A stretch of DNA of 64,000 nt from Gracilaria gracilis (GCA_030374805.1 JARGSG010000052.1:248001-312000), one strand, 5' to 3'. Numbered from the stretch's first letter, positions 1 to 11,490 are shown. Numbers and translations are program-made. The notes: generated by a model not told the origin, from the letters alone.

Positions 1-858
1 GCTATCCGGTGTCAGCTTTTGGTCTTCCACCAGCGCTGTCAGAGGTGCCTTTCCAGAAAACCCCAATATGAATATTTAAAATTGGACAGAAAGCAACTAC
101 TCGGGGTCAAGAAATAAGGCAGGGGGCTGTAAATGGCCGCATAACAATTAGAAGTGTGCAGAATGGAAAGAAGCAGGGCTCGTCAGCGAAAGTTTTTCCA
201 CTGCAGGTACACTCTCCGTTAACATTCAGCCAAAATAGCTCTCGGTACTCTCCAAGAGATTCCACTTCTTCAACCAAGTAGTTATCGTATGCTGACAAAT
301 TCAACTCAATCGAATCTCACAACGTCATCAAACGTGTCTATAGATGCCCAATGCCGAGTACGACTGCCACACGTCCAGGAGCCTCTACCTAGTTTCTGGT
401 CCATCCGTCTCTGGAAGATATGTTAAAAACTGGGTCAAAACTTGGTGGTAACATCGCATCATCATTGACCGAGCATCTTGTGCATCAGGTTAATGCCATT
501 CGCACTTACACTTAGCACAAAAATCTACGCTCACCTTTATGCTTGCAATCGTGAGCCACCAGAACCGGTATTACGGCCGGGAAAGGCGGGGCCATTAGCT
601 GGAGAAGGAGCACGAAAGAGACTGGCGCTACATTTCATCATCAAGGATCGACGTTTGACAGTCACCCACCTTTGCAGATGCATGGGAGGTCACGCCGTCC
701 CATGTCTCCTACACAGTGTGGAGCTGATGCAAACTATCGAACTGGGGGGCAAAATAATCAGTTTGCAAGGGCCAAAACAGGAAACGATATCAAGAGTTCT
801 CGACATTTTCAGTGGCGGCAGCCTAATCTAACATGATTTGTGGGGGAGCGGAGAATGC

Positions 859-881
859 GCACTGCTCGCACTGCGCACTGC
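859..881. repeat. Triple GCACTGC short repeat
   Basis: The heptamer GCACTGC occurs three times within 23 bases (859-865, 868-874, 875-881), followed by an inverted-looking GTGCG at about 896. It is a small local repeat with no identified role. Confidence 0.6.
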
Positions 882-1007
882 GTGTGCAAAGGGTAGTGCG
901 CTGCCCCTGCGGAATCGGCTGAAGAGATTTTCAACGGCAAGTTGCAACACCATGGTTGGGAGGTTGCAAAGATGAAGCCTACCACAACTGTAGTTGCCGT
1001 CTGCAAG

Positions 1008-1168
1008 TGGCGTACTAGGGCTTTATTTTACAAGTGTGATACTTATGGCGCACAACCAAATGTTGTACGCCATTGGTAGAATATCCCGCAAAAGACCTAC
1101 CCTTTCTTGCAGCACACTCGTGCGCCATTCGGGTGTTACTTGTACACTTGTGGCATTCTAGTACGCCA
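1008..1168. repeat. Cluster of octamer GTRCGCCA in both orientations
   Basis: The octamer GTRCGCCA is present on the plus strand at 1065-1072, 1120-1127 and 1161-1168, and on the minus strand (as TGGCGYAC) at 1008-1015 and 1046-1053. Five copies in 161 bases is far above chance for an 8-mer with one ambiguous position. Mixed orientation and irregular spacing (about 38, 19, 55 and 41 bases start to start) suggest a protein-binding cluster or the subterminal repeat zone of a DNA transposon. The function is unknown. Confidence 0.55.
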
Positions 1169-2443
1169 CTGGTAAGCTTTGAGTCTTCTAGGGTGAACGT
1201 TGCACATTATAATTCAAAATCAGCATGCCAGTTTACCGTCAATATTAAGATGGGTTCAAGAACTCGAACTGTCTATTTAAGCAAGACCCCACTTTCCAAT
1301 CAAACTGCTGCGATTATGCAGAAAGTATTTTTTCCAGGTTTTACCCACCCCTAAGCCCACTATACAGTCAGCTAACACGTTTGATATGCCTTATGTTGCC
1401 AAAACAGATATCTATACTTCTCATAATTAGCATGTGAGGATGTATGGTTGAGACTTAGTGAAGCCTATCGCCAAGCCAAGCCATGTACGCGCCTGGTCTT
1501 GTCTTGCACTTGCTGTGGTAAACATCTGATCCGCTTCTCCAGTACCTTCCACCTCAAGTTGGGATGGAATCATCTATAGAAACCAATTTTAGAGCGGTTA
1601 TCATCATGTTCAAGTTCCCCCAATAAGATGAGATTTCTTTCAGAAAATAATCATGACTGAAAATGAAATGGTGGATCGAGCAGGTGTATATGAGAACTCA
1701 GTGTCCCTTTCCTCGGACTTTTGCAGGACTTCACGGGGTAAAAAATGTACATGTGCATATCGCCCCAACTACCCGAGTTGTTTTCTTGAGGGAGCAACTG
1801 GAACGACTTGGAAGGCAACCCACTTCACTTTTTCAAAGTATTTTAACAACCATGAAAGTCATGTCACCCGTTCTCTGTAGCCAATGAGACTGAGTGAACA
1901 CAACTTTAATACATCTCCGTCTACCTTTTCGATAGTAGAAAGGTTTACATTGTACTAACAGTGTTTCCATTGAAAACCCCATTATGTTTCATATAATGCA
2001 GGATGGAGACTAAAACACAAATATTCTCCCGAACATCTTACAGCACTTTAAGTGGTTGAACTGCATTCACGTCATAAATTGGTTATACAAAAATTCACCA
2101 CAAATGTCCTTAACATTTTATTGTTTTCCCCGCGCTTTTGCTAAGATAGATTGCACATTCTCTTACCAAAAGTTCGCTCAGCTTACAAATTTCTGCCGTT
2201 TTTTGTGGAAAAATTCTGTCCTACCTTAAAATTTTTCCAAGAACAACAATCATGAGCCCCAAAGCAATTTTTGGGAGTTATCCATGAAAAGGAGCATGCA
2301 AAACTTTAGGATACTTTTCATTAATTTTTAAAATTTTCCATAATTTATTGATATTCCTGTGATTCTAATGAGAACTTAGAAGCCAAAACGTCCTTATTTT
2401 CTAGTAATCTTTCTAAGTTTTCTGAAGCTCTCCTAGGAGTATT

Positions 2444-3073
2444 TCATCTAAGTAATTTGTCAGAAAGTGGAGATGCCACAAGGCAGTCGCAATTTCCTTC
2501 GGGTTCTACTGCGAAGCATGGAATGTCGTCTTCCAGAGGTCCGTCATCCATTCTCTCAGTACACATGCGCGACAGGGTGTCAGAAACCTGAAGCTTTATC
2601 TCAGCGCGGGGCACGACGTCGAATTCGGTCCTGGAGACCCCTAGTCGCCACCTGACAAGCCTACCGGAACAGTCGGCCAGGTTTTGGACCCACCGTAAGG
2701 ACTGATGATCTGTGCGTACGGTGAAACGTTCCTCTTCCAAATATGGTCTGAGCAAGAGCATCGCCCATACGACCGCAAGACATTCTTTCTCCATCGTCGT
2801 GTAGGCTCGGTCGGGTCCTCGAAATTGGCGACTCCAATACCCTACGGGTTCGAACTTCTTCCCGTTTGGCTGCTATTGGAATAATGTACATCCGACCTGG
2901 ACTTCACACGCGCCCGTATCCAGCATGTACAGACGACCCGGAACGGGAAGCAGCAAAATAGGCGGGGAGATCAACACAGCGGGTAAATCCAGAAAGGCTT
3001 TATATTTCTCGTCGTTTAGAACTTCAAAATGGTTCGGCTGCTCCTTCTCGAGCTTGCTATTCAGCGGAGCCAC
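2444..3073 (-). pseudogene. Gypsy RNase H segment
   Basis: Two minus-strand open pieces (3073-2873 and 2794-2444, in different frames) cover a Ty3/gypsy RNase H. The first carries the connection region and the start of RNase H, with LDTGACEVQVGCTLFQ close to the usual TDAS...GAVL-type start. The second begins MEKECLAVVWAM and continues to RPYLEEERFTVRTDHQSL, the highly conserved EKE...A.VWA and F.V.TDH..L blocks, and ends with a degraded AD.LSR-type motif (SDTLSRM). It lies directly downstream of the RT piece. The frameshift between the two open pieces makes it non-functional. Confidence 0.8.
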
Positions 3074-3142
3074 AATTTTTGCAAAGTTGGGGGAAAAGCG
3101 TCGGAAGACGTTACATAAACCTATAAAGGATCTTATTTCCGT

Positions 3143-3890
3143 TTAGGTTGTTGGCGGTTTGGCCTGCCGAATCGCGTTGCATGTTCGCTGAGAAACCTGG
3201 AGTTCCCCTGGTCGAACTAAGTGCCCGAGATTGTCAACAGAGGCTTGAAAGAAGAAGCATTTTTTCAGCCTCAGGGTGATTCCCGCATCCCGTAGAAGGG
3301 TTGGACCGCTATGGACGTCGCAGAAATGCTCCTCCACTGACCAAGAGTAAATGATGACGTCATCCAGGTGCACCAAAACGTGTTACCATTTGACTGTATT
3401 GAGGATGATTTCCAATGCCCTCTGGAAGGTGGGGGGCATTCTTTACCCAGCAGAGCACTCGTTTACACCTGTAGAGACGCGTGCGGGAAGAAAATTTCGT
3501 CTTGTCATGGACTTCCTCTGCGATCTAGACTTGCCAGTACCCACAATTGGCGTCAAGAGTGGTAAAAATCGTAGCCTCGCCAAGGGAATCTATACATTCG
3601 TCCCTACGTGGTATCGGGTATGCGTGCCGTGGGGTTAGCGCGTTCAGCCGATGATAGTCAATGCCGAAACGCCAACTGCCGTCTTTTTTCGGGGCAAAGA
3701 CAATGGGGCTCGCCCATTCAGGCTTAGAAGATTCAATAACTCCGAAATCCAGGATGCGTTGGACTTCGAGGTCTTCCATTTCTCTGGCTTTATGACTGGC
3801 TCTGTAGAGAACTTGGCAAACTGGTTTGGCGCCCGGTTCCAGCTTAATCCTGTGAAGGGCGGCATTTTTTGTCCCAGGCTGCCAGACCAC
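3143..3890 (-). pseudogene. Gypsy reverse transcriptase segment
   Basis: The minus-strand frame 3890-3525 contains the RT N-terminal blocks: a Y-R-x-S-x-x-E-like stretch, then VIESSKPEWASPIVFAPKKD, the near-invariant gypsy block, followed by WRFGIDYHRLNALT and FTTLDANCGYWQV (motif A Asp in LDANCGYWQ). A second frame, 3376-3143, starts MVHLDDVIIYS, the catalytic motif C, with HLDD in place of YLDD or YVDD. It continues into the LRLKKCFFFQ and LGH block. The roughly 150 bases between the two frames are shifted. The order and motifs identify Ty3/gypsy rather than copia. Confidence 0.88.
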
Positions 3891-4639
3891 ATGTTCTCTA
3901 ATTCCTGTAGCAGGTTTAAGATTCGATACCGGTATGGACTGAATTCTTCACCAATATGAATCGTTTCCCGCCATTCTGTTTCCGGTGTATCGTCTCTCTG
4001 TAATGGGGGCCCACCCTCGGGTTCACTATTTTACTTTCTCTCTTTAGGATCGAGCTCAACGAGCTCGTCGTGTAAAACAGTGACTGCCCTTCGGGGCGGG
4101 TAAGGGAGGCCTGTGACCATGTTCTTGGGCTTTCGAACTTCTCTGTGTAAGAAGTTACTGACCAATACCCGAGAGAGAAGACGTGTTGAAATGTTCATCA
4201 CCCCGTTTGCCATGAGCAAAAGATCTCTTGATACCGTTTTGGGGTGGTTTTGCAAGAACATTAGTCCCGAGATTTCGCATGTAACAAGAGCTTTCTGTTG
4301 GGCCTTGGGGGGTATGCATATCGTTTGAGCAAGTCCAACCTTGTTGTAGAGTGTTGTTTGAGGGAGTTAGTCGATCATTTTTGTCCCTGGCTTGGCCATT
4401 GAAAGCGCTAACTACCGCCACTGGTGCCGACCCCTATAGGCCTATCTTGCGTTCGCGGGGGTAGATAGCGCGGACATGAAGTTCGATGAAGAAGGTTCTT
4501 AAAAGGGCATCAGCAGCTAGGTTGGTAGCCACAAGGAATGGGACGCGCTGGGCTAAATTTCCCAGACGAGTGCGAAGGAAAATGGTTCCCAGAATGTGCA
4601 TGGGTCCTCAGAAGCATTGAATATCCGAGGGGTATTGCG

Positions 4640-4780
4640 GTTGTTCGGATTACCCGTTGGGAAGGTTATTGGCATGGATGATATTCGTTCCCGCGTTAGT
4701 ATCCAGTATGCCCTGAAGGGTTCTTGTGGTACAAGGCGTGAGTCCAGTTTCTAACTGTACTTTGTAATTCTCCCGCTTCA
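4640..4780 (-). pseudogene. Gypsy aspartic protease remnant
   Basis: Reading the minus strand across this stretch gives LQGILDTNAGTNIIHANNLP, close to the retropepsin signature (hydrophobic-LDTGA-x-x-N-x-I). The expected DTGA has become DTNAG. Its place between the Gag-like and RT pieces of the same element supports the call. No open frame of normal protease length survives. Confidence 0.5.
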
Positions 4781-5758
4781 TGACGAAAACATCACCAAGT
4801 TCAGTGTTGCTGGGCGCAAAATTCGAGAGGAAATTATCGGATCAGGCTCGAGAAGGGTCTGTCTGTGGATTAGACTCTAAGAAAACCCTTGTGTGAGGCT
4901 CGAACCTCGTGAGGAAGGCATGGCCTCTACGCTACATCTATTTTGTTTCCCTGCGGGTTCTCGGGTGTGTTTCCACCCGGTTGGGAGTCTTGAAATGTGA
5001 AAACGTGGTTAACCTGCTAAAGACGCTGCGAGGGCACAAAGCGCGTTCCTGAGGAATGGGTCTTGGCTGGGCCTTCAAGGTCCTCGGCGTGGCTGGTTGG
5101 AAAGGTTTTTGACTCCCCGAGCTGCGCCGCTGGTTGCCTTATGGCAGGGACTTGTAGTATCCTTCAGGAAGGCACTGGTGATAGTTCGCTTCGCAAAGCT
5201 GCAACAGGGTGTTCTGGTACTCGGGTGGGAGCCATATATGCGACATGGTGTCAACTTGATAACCGATATTGGTGCCGTTCGATATGAAGGCGGCGTTCGT
5301 TGTGCCGTATGAGTCTCCCGTGTGGTTTTCTGTAGATATCGAAAATCCTAAGAGGTTTGTATCGTTGATCGTGTCGACGCGTTAGTGGAGGGGATTGAGG
5401 GCAAAGAAAGGGAGAGCTGGTTGAACAGCCAGTGCTAAAGCGTTTCCATCTTCAAAGCACACACCCCAGTCCAGTTCGTTGGTGTCAGAGGAGACACTGA
5501 GTGAAAACCGACTGGGTTTGCTGCTCTTCGTCGCTTCCAGTGTTTCGTAGTACTTCTTACCCCTCGGTGGGTATCGCTGCCACCTTGGAGGTACTTAATC
5601 CAAAATTTGTCACCCAATTCGCGTGCCGCCACCGCTGAGCTCTGGCGGTGGGTAATGACATCGTGATATGACCTCAATAGGATATCATCTATGGCCTAAA
5701 CCTCGAGTAGGTAGTTGACTATCTCTATAAGACGGGAGGAGTTCTGACCTCTTAGCGC

Positions 5759-6734
5759 TCACCGCCCCAGATTCGCTGGTGATTTTGCGGTGATAGTATC
5801 CCTGGCGGTTGGGTCCAAGAATAACTGGAATAGCCAGAAAACTGCGCCCTCATGAACACCATTCTGGTTGCCCGCGCTCTTGAACGTCGCCAAAAATCGT
5901 AACACCAATATGGGATCCTTGCCTGAAAACTTCAAAGACTTTTGCGACCGCATACGTTTAGCATGCTTAGCCACGGCGCGAGCTACCGTGGAGTTGTAAA
6001 GAGAACTTCGATCATTGGGGCGATAGTCCTTAAAGCTCAGCACTTTCATATGCTCCCCGATATTGGGTCGTTTACGCTGTAAGTGCCATATGTCTACTTC
6101 AGGGCCAGAGTCTTTCCAATCACTTTAGTTCTGGTCTTCGTCTGGACCAGACTGTAAGTTGCCCGTGTTGGAAAAGCCACGGTCCTTGCGAGATGACTCC
6201 TTTCGGTTCCGACGTCAGTCTGGGGACTTCCCTATACCCCAAGTGTGACGACTTTTTTGGGAATCGCGACCAGTACTTTTCTGCTTCCCCGGGGAGGGGG
6301 TTGCCCAGATCGGGTCTATCAACGTTGGGGTCCCTGTCGGGTCTTCAATCTGCTTCATGTTGGACAGGTGTAATGGGCGGCTGCCATACCAAAATGGCTG
6401 ATTGACGATTAACGAATTGCTCAAACCCATATTGGGTGAGCTAGAAACGGCGCTGCACCTCGCTGTGAACACTGCTGGCGACAGTGCTTGGCAGAGCTCC
6501 AGAAACGGTCATTTTCGAAGCAACTTGCTGCGTAGGAGTGTCCAGCAAACCCATCACCTTAGCTCTAACTCGTGCAGTGATGCGTTGTTCGACCTCAAGG
6601 GTTACCATCGACTCCACAAGGAGTCGCAGAGCTATGAGTACACTTATCGGAAGGGGTTCAGCACCGCTCTCGATGCGGCGTTGGGGGTTTTCCAGAAGAG
6701 TTTCGGGCAGCACATCCACAGGGGTTTGTGACAT
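5759..6734 (-). pseudogene. Gypsy Gag-like segments
   Basis: A minus-strand frame, 6049-5759, contains a retrotransposon Gag-type stretch: an F-S-G-K-D-P start followed by LRFLATFKSAGNQNGVHEGA and LFQLFLDPTARD, with the usual spacing. A second minus-strand frame, 6734-6441, probably represents more N-terminal Gag sequence, with no diagnostic motif. I could not see a complete CCHC zinc knuckle downstream of the Gag core. The segments are upstream of the protease and RT remnants in the correct order. Confidence 0.6.
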
Positions 6735-6739
6735 CTGAA

Positions 6740-7800
6740 GGGCTGCTCGTGAGAGGCGTGCTGATGCACCGCATCAAAACGGTTTCGAAGGTCGGTTGGG
6801 GTGGACTGTCGCACTTTTTGCTCCGGATTGTCTACAGGTGGTAGGATTCCCCATTGGCACTTCGGGTGCTCGGAGTCCCTGAATTGGGAGCAGGCAGCAC
6901 TCCGCCAGTGCCAATATCCCGTTGGGGTCGGGTAGGCCCAGCGTTTCTACGAGAAGATCACTGAAAGGTGGCCATTACGGTAGACTGAGGGGTATTCTCG
7001 TCCGGCTTTTGGCAAACGATTTACAAACGTGGATGTGTTCGAAAGAACCCTGAGATGAAAACGACTTCAAACTTGACGGAAAACGTTTCCAAATGAACTG
7101 TATAACCCAACGACGGAACGTGAGAGACCTAGATAAAATTTCGAGTCTTGACAGGACCAATTACACCAGAAAGACCCAAACGGGAGTTTCTAAATCGGGA
7201 GACCAGTTGTAGTACAGCGGCAGCTACTGCTGTGTACTATGCCCAAACTAGAATGCAGTATGCGCCTTACCCAAGCGGGGACGAAGGAGCGTGCAGAAGG
7301 ACGTTAACAACGGGGAACGAGAGAGGCGTGCAGCACCGATAGTGACGCCAAGACGGCTCTGTGGGAGACTGGACGATGAAGAATCGGCTACGGGGTATTG
7401 AGGTTTACCAGTGTGGGGATCTGCCCGACGTGAGGTGCTTAGGTACACCTCCGAGGACAATAGCCACGTGTCGGAAAGAATAACTACTCTACCTATCAAG
7501 GAGTCCCGTAGATGTGACCGACGACTCTCACCGCCTTACACGTGGGGATCCCTGAGCCGCACCAACGCGCACAATAACCAGCTAAATATACTAATATGCA
7601 CCCATTGAGACAGTTCATCCAATTGTACTATAGCAAGCTGAAGCTGGATTTTGTAAACACACAAGATCGACGGATAGGAAGTGCCGTGCTGGATACGCCC
7701 AATAGTGATGGTCCTACGACACTAAAAGCCCCGAAATCGGAAAGCTACCTCGACTTTTAATGACTGGCTTTCTTTTTTTGGTGCAAAAGTAGCATGACAC
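6740..7800. other. No gene seen
   Basis: This stretch lies between the gypsy remnant and the next open frame. It holds only short overlapping frames on both strands, none with a recognisable domain. A 5' LTR of the gypsy element would be expected here, upstream of Gag on the minus strand. I could not pair any sequence here with the region below 2444. Confidence 0.4.
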
Positions 7801-7812
7801 CTGAAAGCTGTT

Positions 7813-8433
7813 TTGGAAGGGATCTTAGGACAGAAGATGGACAAGAAGATCGATGTCAGTATTTGCCAGATTTTAGTTGACGGGAGTGCTGCAGGTCGCG
7901 CCTTATCAGCTTTCCGAACGAAGCAATCGCGCCACCAGATATCTATAGCTTTGGAATCAATGGGGCATATCGATACTCTGTTTTCAGACCCTTTCCTTCC
8001 TGATGCTTCTGTTGTAGGCAGCCAGTCCAAGGAATTCAGTGCAAAACTGATTTTCCTTCGAGATGAAAATGCATCATCCCCTTTAAATATGATGAGAACA
8101 GAGTGTTTTGTTCCTACACCAAATGGGACCGTTGAAGACGATTTCTTGCCCAGACGCAGTGAAGAAGTAACCCGTATTCTACTTGATGAAAAACTAGTGA
8201 ACAGCACAGGATCATTTTCTGAGGTTTTTTATCGCGCTGTGATACGAAGAGCAACTTCGTTGGCGATGAGTAAAATCCCCCTTCGAAAACGTCGTCTATT
8301 GCTCGTCATCGAATCAAGAGTCAACGAAGTTTACCTCACTCTTACACCAGCTTACGGGTATAATTGCATTGGAAGCATCGGAACAGATGGACGTTTTGAA
8401 CATATAATCGCTGAAGTCACCCCCGGCCACTAA
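7813..8433 (+). CDS. Unrecognised ORF, 206 codons
   Basis: This is an open plus-strand frame of 206 codons from an ATG. I do not recognise the protein. It is of mixed composition with no membrane segment or signal peptide, a basic stretch (IPLRKRRLLLVIES) near residue 160, and a glycine-containing tail (TPAYGYNCIGSIGTDGRF). It ends some 70 bases before the D-Ala-D-Ala-ligase-like pseudogene on the same strand. It may be the decayed upstream part of that gene or a separate gene, and the sequence does not settle this. It is one of the longer uninterrupted frames in the first 12 kb. Confidence 0.4.
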   Translation: MEGILGQKMDKKIDVSICQILVDGSAAGRALSAFRTKQSRHQISIALESMGHIDTLFSDPFLPDASVVGSQSKEFSAKLIFLRDENASSPLNMMRTECFVPTPNGTVEDDFLPRRSEEVTRILLDEKLVNSTGSFSEVFYRAVIRRATSLAMSKIPLRKRRLLLVIESRVNEVYLTLTPAYGYNCIGSIGTDGRFEHIIAEVTPGH

Positions 8434-8502
8434 AATGTAGGGCTTTTGTCGACGAAGCATACATAACAGACCGGGCTGAACGTCTTTCACCCTGCAAAGG
8501 CG

Positions 8503-9300
8503 ATGAAGAGAATAGAAGAAATTTTCATTGATGCAGTTCTTCCGCACATATTTGACTACGAGTGCATAACTTCTGTCCGTTATGTTCTTGAAATTTTGAA
8601 GCTATCAATGGTAGGCTGCAATAGAAAGCACTTGCTCTCTTGACGAACAAAGCGCGCACAAATGCCTGGGCATGTGTAGCTGAAGTGGAAGTGCAGGATT
8701 TCGAGGTGGGCAAGCAGGAAAAACCCCATCCATGGAACTATGAATGGTAGTTCGTCATCAAGCCCAGTGAAGAAGACAATTCTCGCGGGCTCGCAGTATG
8801 AACAGGACCAGGTTGATGAGCCTCTCGATCAAGATTTCAACTCCTGCGACGAAATCTAATGGGATGCATTTATTGCTTCACGATGGGAAGTGTGGGTAGG
8901 GCTAACTGTAAGAAGTGACGGACAATTGGCAATGCTCCCAGTCATCGAATGCACTGTATCTGAATCTGTCCCTGTGAGAACCATATAACAAAAGTTGAAG
9001 ACGACGAAGAGCGGCAAGGCTACTGAACTAGTGGTAGGTGATCCTGGTGGAGTACGCTTTCTAGCTAACATCGAATATGAAGTTCAGAAAATTTTCTATC
9101 GATTGGTATCTACTGCTCACAGATCGCTGGGATGCAGAGAATACAGCATTTTTGATATTCGAATCAATCCCAATGGTGAACCTGTTATGTTGGAAACGTG
9201 ACTGTACTGGTCTTTTGCTCCGTCGAGTGTTGCACTCAAGCTACAAGGGCCGATTGAAGTAGACAAACGACAACTCTCTCCCCGTCTTTGTGAGAGAGCA
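8503..9300 (+). pseudogene. D-Ala-D-Ala ligase-like ATP-grasp pseudogene
   Basis: Translating the plus strand shows the ATP-grasp blocks of the D-Ala-D-Ala ligase family in order. FVIKPSEEDNSRGLAV (about 8751-8799) resembles the ATP-binding VKP...S.G block. About 130 bases on comes SRWEVWVGLTVRSDGQLAMLPVIE, like the GREVxVGV...G...LP.IE block. Then comes HRSLGCREYSIFDIRINPNG and EPVMLET, the LGC...R.DFR....G.....E.N block. The final metal-binding N-x-N region reads ET followed by a stop (9199). There are in-frame stops at about 8641, 8857 and 8986, and a frameshift near 8798. Bacterial Ddl proteins join two D-alanines for peptidoglycan; some algae and mosses retain plastid-linked homologues. 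The substrate of this one is unknown. Confidence 0.65.
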
Positions 9301-9588
9301 CTAAAAAGAAGAATTTTTTTGCAGCAGCAGCACGGCAAGTTACTGGCATGAGGTTGCGATAATAGTGCCTTAAAATTTTTGGTTCTTTGTCTGCAATACC
9401 ACTTTTCTGACAATGATTTTACTTTGAAGATGGCAACTGCCATGAGGTACAAAATCGCGAGTCACCCTAAAAGATACACGTCGTAGTCTCTAGCACTTCC
9501 GAGAAGCTTCAGAACCCAAGTCTCTTTATCCTGAGCGCCAACGAGGATTCATTACAGCTTGTCATAACAATGTTATCTTCACATACGT

Positions 9589-9999
9589 TCAAATTCCATG
9601 GCTCCCAAATAATTGCTTTAAGCGACTTCGCGATCGCTGGATTGATTTGATGGCAATATTCTGAGAGGTTGGGCTATGAAACGACATGTTCCATGAATCA
9701 GGACATTTCGAATTAATATATACAAACAGGTTCTCATCCCTGTGAAACCGAAGCTCAAAAATAAAACGGCTTGCAACAGAAGTGCAGGTATCTCTGAATA
9801 ATAGGGCCCGAATGCGACGAAACTTGATGCGATAGTACTTAATCTGGTAAGTCATGCAAAAATGAGCTCCAGAAAGTTTTTTCAGCAGCTGATGAGGAAG
9901 CTTCTTCTTCATACACAAAGCAAAATCAACGCAGATTGCCGCATTAATCGAAAGCAGTAGGCTCGTCGCGAAACCAATAACTTGCTTTCTCTGTGACAA
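9589..9999 (-). CDS. Unrecognised ORF, 136 codons
   Basis: This minus-strand frame begins MSQRKQVIGFATSLLLSINAAICVDF, which could be a signal peptide or signal anchor (hydrophobic residues 7-25). It continues as a basic, Cys-containing, Phe-rich chain (KFRRIRALLFRDTC, SRFIFELRF). I recognise no family. It has no partner gene nearby and no visible promoter. It may be a chance frame or the remnant of a secreted or membrane protein. Confidence 0.25.
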   Translation of the reverse strand: MSQRKQVIGFATSLLLSINAAICVDFALCMKKKLPHQLLKKLSGAHFCMTYQIKYYRIKFRRIRALLFRDTCTSVASRFIFELRFHRDENLFVYINSKCPDSWNMSFHSPTSQNIAIKSIQRSRSRLKQLFGSHGI

Positions 10000-10320
10000 A
10001 TTTTCTTATATTCGAGGTCGCTCTCTTATTACCTTAGCAGTTTGACCATCTTGAGAAGTGAATTATAGATGAGCTTTCTACTATTGTAACCGAAAACTGA
10101 TGAACACTCCACCTTCCACTGCTAAATCCACAGATACCTATGTCAGTCAATATGTCTAGTAGAAGGACAAAGTCTATAGTCCCCATGCATCATGGAGGTC
10201 GAAGGAAATCGCCAATGAACACAAGCTCAATATCATCTGAACTCTAGAAAGTTTCAATGTCCTGCTCTTTATATTGCTGAAGCATTTGATACCAATTTTG
10301 CTGCTGCCTTTTTCTATAAA

Positions 10321-10554
10321 CTAACACCAAAACAAAAAAATTGCGAAACCAAGCAATCCCCCAATGACAATTCCAAAGTACCAACAGGAACTACCGACAC
10401 CAAAGCAGGCAAACAATGCTCCTATACAGAACTGGTAAGGCTTCGTGGTTGCTTCGCGGATTGGAACGCAGCGCCCCGTCTGGTAGCCAAAGCTGCATTT
10501 CGATTGCTTGGTGTGGTAGTGGCTTTGTAGAAATGGCTCACAGAGCAGGGACAC
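10321..10554 (-). CDS. Small Cys-rich membrane ORF
   Basis: This 77-codon minus-strand frame has nine cysteines. It ends in two adjacent hydrophobic segments (around FCIGALFACFGVGSSCW and YFGIVIGGLLGFAIFLFWC), the last reaching the C-terminus. The N-terminal half has the cysteine-containing pattern SKCSFGYQTGRCVPI. The layout suggests the C-terminal tail of a membrane-anchored extracellular protein whose upstream exons or frames are lost or unread. No family is recognised. Confidence 0.3.
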   Translation of the reverse strand: MSLLCEPFLQSHYHTKQSKCSFGYQTGRCVPIREATTKPYQFCIGALFACFGVGSSCWYFGIVIGGLLGFAIFLFWC

Positions 10555-10559
10555 CCCCC

Positions 10560-11480
10560 AGAAATATTTTTGGGTATCTCGAAAAGAGATAAAATGGCAC
10601 AGCTTCCACGCTGTGTCCTACAACCATACTGGCACTAACACCAAAGCCAATATCACCACTCCCTCGTCGTGTTCGCTGGCCGTTTCTCTGCCGCTGCTAG
10701 CGCCGTCAGAACCGCAGCGCCGCCTGGAAGCCAACCTGGTTGCGCAACGGCTTGACGCGCTACTTCGCAGCTTTCTCTCGCTGAATATTTAATGAGCCTG
10801 TGCGCCTCCATCTCTGCCACCAAGCTAAGCCCACAGTGCTACTACGAGTAAAATTTTGCCCATGAGGCCAAGGGCAGTGAAGCAAACAAATTGCACGCAT
10901 CACTTCGTCTCACTCCCGCCGACCTCCATTTGTTACAGCATCGTTGCAACCCTACAGCGTCGCTGCTTCCACGAGATGAACGTCACGCAACATCCACCAG
11001 CAAATCTGTCTGTGCGCAAAGCCTGTGCCCTGGCATTCTGCATGTTGCAATTGTTTAAGGAACGGGGACTAGCGCCATCCTTATGAAGTTTCCAATGCAT
11101 TGATATCATTACCGCCAGGTTAGAACGCATATCGTTCCTCATGGTATGGATCATTCGCGGCTATCATTGGCCACTATCCACCACAAAGTAGACTGCCATC
11201 ACTGGCTTTTCACGCCGCGTCACATTTTAACGTAAGAGTTTGCGTGTGTGCACCTTTGGTGTGGCTTGGGATGTGCCGTGCCAAGCACGAAATCCACGCC
11301 GGCAAGATGCAGTAGTGGAACCTATGTGTCAGATAATATGGTGAGCAAGGGCAAAATGTCTAAGTAGAACCCACCCGACAATGCCTGCAGGAAGGTCATT
11401 TCCGGAACATACCCCTCCTAAGCCTGGATATTCGTGTATTTTTAGAACATATCATATGAATGAATGGAGCTCATGAAACG
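10560..11480. other. No gene seen
   Basis: There are only short frames on either strand, including opposing 73-76 codon frames at 10856-11154 that overlap each other and have no domain. Composition is mixed, with a locally GC-rich block near 10670-10770. Confidence 0.4.
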
Positions 11481-11490
11481 TTTCAACTGT

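Larger units (their letters stand above)
1..2440. other. Gene-poor left end
   Basis: I see no recognisable coding domain here. The longest open frame is a plus-strand frame at 478-831 (117 codons, basic in its middle), which matches nothing I know and has no supporting context. The region lies beyond the RNase H end of the neighbouring minus-strand gypsy element, where an integrase would be expected. None of the frames shows an HHCC zinc finger or a D,D-35-E motif. A cluster of short inverted motifs at 1008-1168 is listed separately. The stretch from about 1900 to 2440 is AT-rich and featureless to the eye. Confidence 0.5.
2444..6734 (-). mobile_element. Degenerate Ty3/gypsy retrotransposon
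   Basis: Gag-like, protease-like, reverse transcriptase and RNase H segments follow one another in the order expected of a Ty3/gypsy polyprotein, all read on the minus strand from about 6734 down to 2444. The pieces sit in different frames and are separated by stops, so the copy is dead. I could not identify an integrase below 2444 or a pair of LTRs, so the element is either truncated at its 3' side or too decayed there to read. The component segments are listed separately. Confidence 0.8.

Noticed and set aside
4881-4945. Sequence with a T-arm-like motif (reverse complement GGTTCGAGCC)
   Set aside because: The flanking arms do not pair, and no D-arm, anticodon arm or acceptor stem can be drawn. 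It lies inside the gypsy remnant.
2444-6734. Plus-strand ORFs across the gypsy remnant (for example 3351-3638, 3651-3959, 6402-6731)
   Set aside because: They are reverse-strand shadows of RT and Gag sequence.
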